A stretch of 13,716 bases of DNA, taken from positions 1 through 13,716 of the forward strand of contig JAVWIF010000053.1 in NCBI GenBank assembly GCA_036639635.1, written 5' to 3'. The notes beneath the pieces are model-generated. The model was given only the letters and a program-made list of their open reading frames with translations, ran no database searches and was not told where the DNA came from. The translations under genes and the position numbers were made by a program. Shown piece after piece: positions 8,402-13,716 of the stretch (its first letter is position 1; each line of letters begins with the position of its first letter). This DNA is from JAVWIF01 sp036639635. GTDB taxonomy: Bacteria; Bacillota_I; Bacilli_A; Erysipelotrichales; Erysipelotrichaceae.

Positions 8402-8469
8402 TATATAAAAGTGTGATGAAACACACATTATTATATATTTTTATGTGTAATATATCACACTTTTATATA
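8402..8469. repeat. Long AT-rich inverted repeat upstream of the ATPase gene
   Basis: TATATAAAAGTGTGAT (8402-8417) and ATCACACTTTTATATA (8454-8469) are perfect 16-base inverted copies around a 36-base centre. Nested inside, ACACAT (8423-8428) faces ATGTGT (8443-8448). The element lies immediately upstream of the ATPase promoter and downstream of the importer terminator. On the minus strand the inner copy runs into TTTTTATTG, so a back-up terminator is possible. An operator array or the remains of a small palindromic insertion are alternatives. Confidence 0.8.
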
Positions 8470-8473
8470 AAAT

Positions 8474-8506
8474 GAAGAAAAAGTGAAAGAATTTACTTTC
8501 ACTTTT
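8474..8506 (-). terminator. Terminator of the importer operon
   Basis: AAAAGTGAAAG (8479-8489) pairs perfectly with CTTTCACTTTT (8496-8506) around a 6-base loop. On the minus strand the hairpin starts five bases after the ATPase stop and runs into TTTTTCTTC. Confidence 0.85.
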
Positions 8507-8511
8507 ATAAG

Positions 8512-9312
8512 TTATTGCCCACTGAATGCCAATTCATCATCAAGCGCATCCATCATATTGAGAGAGTTAAACTTTTCAATGAGTTTTTCAACGCTTAATG
8601 TTGCCTTTTCTTCTTTTCCTATATCCATAATAATTTGACCTTTATGAAACATTAATAAACGATCACCATAAGTGATAGCATGTTTTAAGTTGTGGGTAAT
8701 CATAATGGAAGTCATTTTCTTTTCTTTGACTATTTTATCTGTTAACTGAATAATTAAATCACTTGTTTTAGGATCAAGTGCTGCTGTATGTTCATCTAAA
8801 AGTAATAAGTCAGGAGTAATGAGGGTTGCCATTAATAGGGATAATGCTTGGCGTTGTCCTCCTGATAAGGAACCAACTAAAACATTCATTTTGTTTTCTA
8901 ATCCTAGTTGCATGTTTGTAAGTTCTTCTTTGAATCCAGGGATTAAAGATTTATCTACACCCTTTGATAAACCAAAGCTTTTACCTTTGTTATAAGCCAT
9001 TGCTAAATTTTGAGTGATGGTAAGTGAAGGAGCTGTTCCTTTTTGTGGGTCTTGAAACACACGACCAATAAATTGAGATCGTTTATGCTCTTCTAAATGA
9101 CTAATGTCTTTATCATTAAACAATACTTTACCACTATCTTGAATAATATTTCCTGAAATAACATTAAAGAATGTTGATTTACCACTACCATTTGAACCAA
9201 TGATGGTAACAAATTCTCCTTTTTTAATTTCCACATTTAAATCAGTATATAGGACTACTTCATTTGCACTACCTTTATTAAAGGTCTTTTTTACATGTTC
9301 TATTTTTAACAT
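8512..9312 (-). CDS. ABC importer ATP-binding protein, TrpZ/COG1101-like
   Basis: This cytoplasmic ATPase powers the importer formed with the two genes before it. At 266 aa it has Walker A GSNGSGKST (39-47), Q-loop VFQDPQKG (from about 85), signature LSGGQRQ (149-155), Walker B LLLLDEHTAALD with D173 and E174, and H207 in ITHN. The DEHTAALDP version of Walker B and D-loop is typical of the COG1101 ATPases that partner COG4120 permeases. A longer frame starts at 9369 inside the permease gene. The ATG at 9312 is preferred because GAGGT lies seven bases upstream and overlaps the permease TGA stop, giving translational coupling with a 10-base gap. Sequence alone does not fix the substrate. Confidence 0.88.
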   Translation of the reverse strand: MLKIEHVKKTFNKGSANEVVLYTDLNVEIKKGEFVTIIGSNGSGKSTFFNVISGNIIQDSGKVLFNDKDISHLEEHKRSQFIGRVFQDPQKGTAPSLTITQNLAMAYNKGKSFGLSKGVDKSLIPGFKEELTNMQLGLENKMNVLVGSLSGGQRQALSLLMATLITPDLLLLDEHTAALDPKTSDLIIQLTDKIVKEKKMTSIMITHNLKHAITYGDRLLMFHKGQIIMDIGKEEKATLSVEKLIEKFNSLNMMDALDDELAFSGQ

Positions 9313-9322
9313 TCTATTTACC

Positions 9323-10231
9323 TCATGATTCCTTAACTGAACGATGGAATAATTTTCCCATGATTCCATTACCTAGAACCAATACGAATACAAAAATTAC
9401 TGCCATAACTAATTTTAAATAACTTGTAGGTAATCCCACATTTAATGCTAAAGCAATTGCTAAACGATATGTGATTGCTCCAAATATAACACTTGTTGTA
9501 TAACCAAAAAACTTGATTTTTTTAAATACAGTAAGTCCAATAATAACAGAAGCTAATCCTAAAACAATCATTCCTACTCCGAGTTGAACATCAAAGAATT
9601 TTAGGAATTGAGAGACAACAGCTCCAGAAACTGCTGCGTATCCATTTGAAATAGCTAGTCCATTCATTTTAATACGTCCAATATCCTGTCCTAATGTTGC
9701 TACAAGTTGAGGGTTATCTCCAGTAATACGCATTAAGAAACCATATTTAGTTCCTAAGAACCAGTCAATTAACAACTTCATTGCTAATACTAAGATGAGT
9801 AGGATAAAGATTGGCCATAACTTTATAATCCATTGGTTGTTATTAAAGTTAGCTGCAATTTTTGGACCATATGAGAAGATGGTATCATACGTAAATAAAC
9901 CAATGTTACTCTTATCACCAGCAACAATTAAGTTTACAGAAAACATTGCAGTCATAACTAGAATTCCACTTAATAAACTTGAAATTTTAAACTTTACATG
10001 AAGAAATCCTGTAGCATAACCAGCTAGCATTCCCGCAAAGAAGGCGACAACAATAGCAAGAAATGGATTCCATCCATGAACAATACAAATAGCTCCCGTA
10101 GCTGCTCCTAAAGGAAAGCTACCTTCTACAGTTAAATCTGCATAATCTAATACTTGGTAGGTTAATAGTACGCCAATAGCCAGTATGCTGTAAGCTAGAC
10201 CTTGGGCGATTACATCGAGCATAAAATCCAT
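9323..10231 (-). CDS. ABC importer permease, TrpY/COG4120-like
   Basis: This 302-residue integral membrane protein forms the channel of the importer. It is almost wholly hydrophobic, with roughly eight predicted helices beginning at VIAQGLAYSILAIGV. The motif LTVEGSFPLGAATGA near residues 33-47 and the ITGDNPQLVATLGQD segment near 190 are characteristic of the COG4120 family, which belongs to the branched-chain amino acid/ribose permease superfamily. The ATG at 10231 has AGGTGA just upstream, overlapping the TAG stop of the receptor gene (8-base gap). The three proteins are therefore made from one transcript. The family is annotated as a putative tryptophan/tyrosine system from streptococcal regulon work; the substrate here is not proven. 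Confidence 0.88.
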   Translation of the reverse strand: MDFMLDVIAQGLAYSILAIGVLLTYQVLDYADLTVEGSFPLGAATGAICIVHGWNPFLAIVVAFFAGMLAGYATGFLHVKFKISSLLSGILVMTAMFSVNLIVAGDKSNIGLFTYDTIFSYGPKIAANFNNNQWIIKLWPIFILLILVLAMKLLIDWFLGTKYGFLMRITGDNPQLVATLGQDIGRIKMNGLAISNGYAAVSGAVVSQFLKFFDVQLGVGMIVLGLASVIIGLTVFKKIKFFGYTTSVIFGAITYRLAIALALNVGLPTSYLKLVMAVIFVFVLVLGNGIMGKLFHRSVKES

Positions 10232-10239
10232 ATATTCAC

Positions 10240-11226
10240 CTATTTCTCATCTGTATAAGTAGCGCGTTTTGCTAATGCATCAGGAATTTTAATACCTAAT
10301 GTATCTGCTACTTTTTTGTTAATGTATAATTTCGTGTCCTTAGCAGTTTGTACAGCCATTTCTGCTGGTTTCTTACCATTTACTAAAATATCATAAGCCA
10401 TATTACCTGCTTGTTTCCCTAAGTTTAGATAACTAATAGAATCACTTGCTAATAAACCAGCATTCATTTGACCATCTTCTGCAGCAAATACAGGAATCTT
10501 TTTAGCATTCGCTTTATCGGTAATAGAAGCTGTTGCGGATACAATCATATTATCAGTAATGTTATAAATACAATCTACTTTTCCAGCAAGTTGTTCTGCA
10601 GCAGTTGCTACATCGGTAGTTGCACTCACACCTTTTTTTTCAATCGTGAAATTGAATTTAGAAGCTAATTTTTCAACTTGCTCTACTTGCAATTTTCCAT
10701 TTGGTTCACCAATATTATAAATCATACCAATTGTTTTAGCTTCTGGCATAAATTCACGAATCATACTTACTTGTTTATCTAGTGGTGCAGCATCACTTAC
10801 ACCAGTTACATTTGCTCCTGGTTTCTCTGCGCTCGTGATTAGCTTTGCCTCCACAGGATCAGTCACCGCATTAAAGATAACTGGAATATCTTTGCCTTGT
10901 GTTGCACTAACCGCTGATTGTGAAGCGTTGGTACCAATAGAATAAATTAAATCTACTTTATCACTCACAAATTGTTTTGCGATGGTATCCATTGTACCTT
11001 GATCACCTTGTGCATTCTTTTCAACGAACTTAACCTTTATATCTTTCTTATCTTCAAAATAACTTTTTAATCCGTCTTTTGCACTGCTTAAAGCAGGATG
11101 CTCTACTTGTTGTAAAATACCTACTGTTAATGTTTTCTTGTCGTTTGATTCTTTTTTCTCACCATTTGCTCCACACCCTGCAAGTAATAAACAAAGTGCA
11201 ACCCCTCCTAAAATTCCTTTTTTCAT
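10240..11226 (-). CDS. ABC importer substrate-binding lipoprotein, TrpX/COG2984-like
   Basis: This extracellular receptor delivers the solute to the permease. Read from the ATG at 11226 it is 328 aa: a short signal peptide, then lipobox LLAGC with C18 as the lipidated residue, a charged linker (about 20-32) and a periplasmic-binding-protein fold. The segments VGILQQVEHPAL, YSIGTNASQSA, PVIFNAVTDPVEAKL and GVSDAAPLDKQ are typical of the ABC_sub_bind (PF04392) family. The frame opens earlier at a TTG (11244), but that would remove the normal lysine-rich signal start, and AGAGGAG lies just before 11226. It is first in the operon, as usual for receptors needed in excess. Family members are annotated as aromatic amino acid binders; other ligands are possible. 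Confidence 0.9.
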   Translation of the reverse strand: MKKGILGGVALCLLLAGCGANGEKKESNDKKTLTVGILQQVEHPALSSAKDGLKSYFEDKKDIKVKFVEKNAQGDQGTMDTIAKQFVSDKVDLIYSIGTNASQSAVSATQGKDIPVIFNAVTDPVEAKLITSAEKPGANVTGVSDAAPLDKQVSMIREFMPEAKTIGMIYNIGEPNGKLQVEQVEKLASKFNFTIEKKGVSATTDVATAAEQLAGKVDCIYNITDNMIVSATASITDKANAKKIPVFAAEDGQMNAGLLASDSISYLNLGKQAGNMAYDILVNGKKPAEMAVQTAKDTKLYINKKVADTLGIKIPDALAKRATYTDEK

Positions 11227-11263
11227 ACATTCTCCTCTTTTCAATTTATATATCCATGTTTAG

Positions 11264-11292
11264 ATGATACCGTTTTTTTGATATAAAATCAA
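11264..11292 (-). promoter_or_regulatory. Promoter of the importer operon
   Basis: On the minus strand TTGATT (11287-11292), exactly 17 bases, then TATCAT (11264-11269). Initiation near 11257 would leave a leader of only about 30 bases. That is too short for a T-box or other amino-acid riboswitch, and no TGGNACCGCG-like antiterminator sequence is present. Confidence 0.7.
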
Positions 11293-11325
11293 TGTTTTCA
11301 TGAAACTTTTTCAATATAAATGCAT

Positions 11326-11361
11326 TTTCTTACATAATCTTGTAAATATTCATGTAAGAAA
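11326..11361. repeat. 10-base perfect inverted repeat upstream of the importer promoter
   Basis: TTTCTTACAT (11326-11335) and ATGTAAGAAA (11352-11361) flank a 16-base centre, about 34 bases upstream of the importer -35. There is no T run on either side, so it is not a typical terminator. It may be a regulator site for the importer operon or only a stable RNA 3' structure of the upstream minus-strand gene. Confidence 0.5.
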
Positions 11362-11375
11362 CTATTTTGAATGAA

Positions 11376-11421
11376 TAAATAAATAAAAACAATCAAGCGT
11401 TTATTTCTTCTTGATTGTTTT
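11376..11421 (-). terminator. Terminator overlapping the end of the VanZ/RDD gene
   Basis: AAAACAATCAAG (11386-11397) and CTTGATTGTTTT (11410-11421) form a perfect 12-base stem with a 12-base loop. On the minus strand it is followed by TATTTATTTATT. The stop codon (11393-11395) lies inside the second arm, so the hairpin includes the last coding triplets. Confidence 0.7.
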
Positions 11422-12598
11422 CTTCTTCTAGCAGATCATTTTCTTCATCCTCTGGTAGGATAGTAGAAATGTTTTTAAGTCTTGTTTTATGTTCATACCA
11501 AGTTGTATTATCACGATGGAATAGACTAGATATATACTGCACTAAGGTAATACTATATCCAATAATGAAAATAATTGCGATTAATAAATATAGATAACGT
11601 AGTGTGGTAGTATCTTTGAAAAAGTTAAATATGAGTAAACAAATATAGTAAGGCATGGGAATGATTATGATATATAACATAAAGAAATGAAGTAAGGTTT
11701 CATACCATGCAGGATTGCTTTCATTTGGTGTAGCTAAACGTATATTTACAATTGCTTTACCAATCGTTTTCCCTTTGGTTATTATAGGTAACAACAAACA
11801 AGTTAAACTTACAACAAGTATATAAATAATAAAGATATCACGATAATAGTTTTCAAAATTATAAGAAATGGTTGATAAAGCAAATAACATAAATAAAATT
11901 GCAGTAATCAGAACAATGAGAACAAAGTCTAATAAGAAAGCAACACTTTGTCGTAACGTTGAAACATCTTTCCCTTTCTGATAAGATTGTTCATCAAGAG
12001 CATCTCTGGTTGGTAAAAAATGAGAGAAGATAGGTGCTATTCCATAACCTAAAACCCCACCTAAAGTGTTCGTTAATAAATCATCTACATCGAATACACG
12101 ATAAGGACGTGGGTAAATTCCAAACAAAGCGCTTAACTGAATGCATTCAAAAGATAAGGAAAGTAGGAAAGAAGCAAGTAGTGTTTTTTTGAAGCTACAA
12201 TGAAAGTAATATCGTAGATAGATTCCAAAAGGTACACTTAATAGGATGTTAAATACAATAAGAAATAGACTTGGTTCATTTAAGGCAGTCCAATAAGTAG
12301 ATGGATCATTCCAAATAAAACTTGAATACATACTAAATTCTTTTAGTGATTCAAATGGTATTAACTGGACGAATGGTTTTGTGTATTGTGCAACTTCTTC
12401 GATGGGTGGTAAAGGTAGAATGACTAGGAAATAGGCACATAAAAGATAAAAAATAAAGGAGTATATAATAAGTACACGCATGGGCAAAATAGAACCATAG
12501 GTACGAAATTGATGAATAATGTAAGGAATCGTAATGATTGCTGCTAATATCGGAAAGGTTAATAAAGCAGTTTCAATGGGTATTAAATAAGCAGACAT
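11393..12598 (-). CDS. VanZ-RDD fusion membrane protein
   Basis: This predicted membrane protein of 401 aa has two known domains. The VanZ-like domain spans about 40-195, with the hallmark FECIQ (150-154) and FDVDDLLTNTLGG (169-181). VanZ proteins are linked to teicoplanin/lipoglycopeptide resistance, but most chromosomal homologues have no tested role. The RDD domain spans about 213-375, with R216 and D224 in RQSVAFLLD, GKTIGK (276-281) and a closing WYEHKTRLKN segment. A very acidic cytoplasmic tail follows (about 382-399, mostly E, D and N). The frame is open from 12646, but AAAGGAG seven bases before the ATG at 12598 marks the better start. It appears monocistronic. VanZ-RDD fusions are known in Firmicutes; a specific function cannot be stated. 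Confidence 0.85.
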   Translation of the reverse strand: MSAYLIPIETALLTFPILAAIITIPYIIHQFRTYGSILPMRVLIIYSFIFYLLCAYFLVILPLPPIEEVAQYTKPFVQLIPFESLKEFSMYSSFIWNDPSTYWTALNEPSLFLIVFNILLSVPFGIYLRYYFHCSFKKTLLASFLLSLSFECIQLSALFGIYPRPYRVFDVDDLLTNTLGGVLGYGIAPIFSHFLPTRDALDEQSYQKGKDVSTLRQSVAFLLDFVLIVLITAILFMLFALSTISYNFENYYRDIFIIYILVVSLTCLLLPIITKGKTIGKAIVNIRLATPNESNPAWYETLLHFFMLYIIIIPMPYYICLLIFNFFKDTTTLRYLYLLIAIIFIIGYSITLVQYISSLFHRDNTTWYEHKTRLKNISTILPEDEENDLLEEENNQEEINA

Positions 12599-12620
12599 AA
12601 AATCACTCCTTTGAGAGAAT

Positions 12621-12629
12621 ATTATAACA
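12621..12629 (-). promoter_or_regulatory. Extended -10 promoter of the VanZ-RDD gene
   Basis: On the minus strand TGT-TATAAT is a consensus extended -10 element. It lies 22 bases before the start codon, so the leader is very short. No good -35 is visible at 16-18 bases (ATATTG or TATTGT), which fits reliance on the extended -10. Confidence 0.55.
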
Positions 12630-12646
12630 TACAAATAATAATACAA

Positions 12647-12840
12647 TATAAAAACAAGGTTCTTTATTCTTATATATGAACAATTTTTTTGTAGTGATCA
12701 GTCAATGATTATAATTAACGAAACTTGTTACTAGCGTATGTTATATATAAGTTGTTATATAAGAGGGGGGATATCGAATATTACTTTAAACGAAGGTAAA
12801 AAGAGTTAATTCAATTTGTTACTTGTTGAAGTATGTGAAC
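12647..12840. other. Non-coding stretch between divergent genes
   Basis: No gene or RNA fold I recognise lies here. It holds a second possible plus-strand -10 (TATAAT, 12710-12715) behind a poor -35, two near-copies of GTTATATA(TA)AG around 12739-12762, and an isolated run of six G inside AGAGGGGGGATATCG that looks like a ribosome binding site but has no convincing reading frame after it. Confidence 0.4.
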
Positions 12841-12868
12841 TTGTAAAATTGTTAGTTGTTGTTATAAT
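12841..12868 (+). promoter_or_regulatory. Promoter of the Nif3-like gene
   Basis: TTGTAA (12841-12846), 16 bases, then a consensus TATAAT (12863-12868) preceded by TGT, giving an extended -10. The start codon is 49 bases past the -10, and an AGGAGG ribosome binding site lies near 12904-12909. Confidence 0.7.
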
Positions 12869-12917
12869 GAAACTAAAGAAATAGAAGATTTTAGTTGTAA
12901 AATAGGAGGTATTTAGG

Positions 12918-13709
12918 ATGAAGATAGTTGATGCAATAGCTTTGTTTGAAAAGGAAGGAAGTTGGGTTTCTTGGGAGAATCAAACAAGAGACCATGTATT
13001 ATATGGAGATGCACAACAAGAAGTGAGTAGCATCGGTGTTTGTTGGGTTGCTACAAAACAAGCAATAGAAGAGGCTATTCAAAAAGGGAGTAACTTTATT
13101 ATTACACATGAAAATCCTTTTTATTGCACTTCAACTAGACCAAAAACATTGATTCATAAGGCTATTGAGGAAAAGAAACAATTGCTTGATAAAGGAAATA
13201 TTTGTATCTATCGTTGTCATGATGTATGGGATAGTATACGTGAGTATGGCGTGAGCGATCAATGGGCTAAACGTCTAGGGTTTACATTTGAACCTAGAAT
13301 TCAAAATTCGTATTATCAATATGCTAATATTCTTCCTCAGCGCGTTTGCGACTTAGCTCAACATGTTGCCTCTTCTTTATTAGAAGATGGTGAGAATGGT
13401 ATATATGTATTTGGAGATGTTCATAAAGAAGTCCATAGACTTGCTATTGGTACAGGAGCTGCCACCGATATTTTTGAAATGCTAAAAGAGAAACCAGATG
13501 CAATGATTGTTTCAGATGATGGCATAACCAATTACTGTGAAGCACAATACGCAATTGATTATCATGTTCCTTTGTTAGTAGTTCATCATGCAAGTTGTGA
13601 AATAGCAGGTTTAAAAGCAATGGTTCCCTATCTTATAAAACACTTTCCTACAATTTCGTGTACATATCTTGAAGAAGGATATAACATTCATCATTTTCTA
13701 GCAAAATAA
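12918..13709 (+). CDS. Nif3-like dinuclear metal-centre protein
   Basis: This 263-residue member of the NIF3/YbgI (DUF34) superfamily is a widely conserved, hexamer-forming metal-binding protein. Some members are annotated as GTP cyclohydrolase I type 2, but the true reaction is mostly unknown. Likely metal ligands are H64 and E65 in IITHENPFY, H101 and D102 in IYRCHDVWD, and H224 and E228 in VVHHASCEIAG. The pair after ITH is H-E instead of the H-H of classical Nif3, a variant I associate with a subgroup carrying THEP-F-Y and YRFHD motifs. It is complete and starts eight bases after a perfect AGGAGG. It has its own promoter; the window ends seven bases past its stop, so operon partners downstream cannot be judged. 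Confidence 0.85.
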   Translation: MKIVDAIALFEKEGSWVSWENQTRDHVLYGDAQQEVSSIGVCWVATKQAIEEAIQKGSNFIITHENPFYCTSTRPKTLIHKAIEEKKQLLDKGNICIYRCHDVWDSIREYGVSDQWAKRLGFTFEPRIQNSYYQYANILPQRVCDLAQHVASSLLEDGENGIYVFGDVHKEVHRLAIGTGAATDIFEMLKEKPDAMIVSDDGITNYCEAQYAIDYHVPLLVVHHASCEIAGLKAMVPYLIKHFPTISCTYLEEGYNIHHFLAK

Positions 13710-13716
13710 AAGGTGC

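Noticed and set aside
8345..8428. N-terminal extension of the DUF4143 ATPase to an ATG at 8428
   Set aside because: It would add a hydrophobic 28-residue leader to a cytoplasmic ATPase, it runs across the likely promoter and into the inverted repeat, and the ATG at 8344 has a well-placed AAAGGAG.
9313..9369. Longer importer ATPase starting at 9369 inside the permease gene
   Set aside because: The added 19 residues match no ABC ATPase N-terminus, and the ATG at 9312 has a ribosome binding site overlapping the permease stop.
11336..11392. T-box or amino-acid riboswitch before the importer operon
   Set aside because: No antiterminator box or specifier-loop-like structure, and the promoter at 11264-11292 lies downstream of this stretch.
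12756..12815. Small gene behind the AGAGGGGGG sequence
   Set aside because: No ATG, GTG or TTG with a useful frame follows at a suitable distance; the only short frame would need an ATT start and is under 12 codons.

Overview
This is a low-GC, AT-rich bacterial window of the Bacillota type. Strong AGGAGG-like ribosome binding sites, sigma-A-type promoters, hairpin-plus-T-run terminators, a PTS sugar operon and lipobox lipoproteins all point that way. TGA is used as a stop (permease and VanZ/RDD genes), so the standard bacterial code applies and this is not a Mycoplasma-type genome. An Erysipelotrichia-like or similar gut/oral Firmicute would fit, but that is an inference; no rRNA or marker gene settles it. 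I see no CRISPR array, insertion sequence, tRNA or rRNA gene.

Layout. Positions 1-4550 (+) hold a trehalose module. A GntR/UTRA repressor gene (treR) has its own terminator. It is followed by a promoter carrying two copies of the palindrome ACTTGTACGTACAAGT (one perfect, one 14/16), then the trehalose PTS permease (IIB-IIC-IIA in one chain) and phospho-alpha-glucosidase (treA), which ends in a terminator. Trehalose is taken up as trehalose-6-phosphate, hydrolysed by TreA to glucose and glucose-6-phosphate, and TreR presumably shuts the operon off at the two operators. Positions 4575-6946 (+) hold a single-gene MacB/FtsX-type ABC exporter without an adjacent adaptor. Its terminator is shared with a convergent minus-strand gene for a COG1373-type ATPase with a DUF4143 domain (6995-8344). 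Upstream of that gene lies a long AT-rich inverted repeat.

Positions 8479-11292 (-) hold a three-gene ABC importer operon (lipoprotein receptor, permease, ATPase) of the TrpXYZ-like family. It has one good promoter, tight gene spacing and a terminator, and no T-box leader. Positions 11376-12629 (-) hold a VanZ-RDD membrane protein whose terminator hairpin is built partly from its own last codons. A 270-base non-coding stretch follows, and the window ends with a Nif3-like metal-binding protein gene (+).

Most of this is ordinary core and accessory metabolism. I do not see a clear undescribed system. The points most worth a second look are the regulatory DNA (paired tre operators, the nested inverted repeat before the ATPase gene, the dyads before the exporter and importer genes) and the isolated DUF4143 ATPase. 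Several start codons have been moved downstream of the longest open frame because a well-spaced ribosome binding site supports the later ATG.
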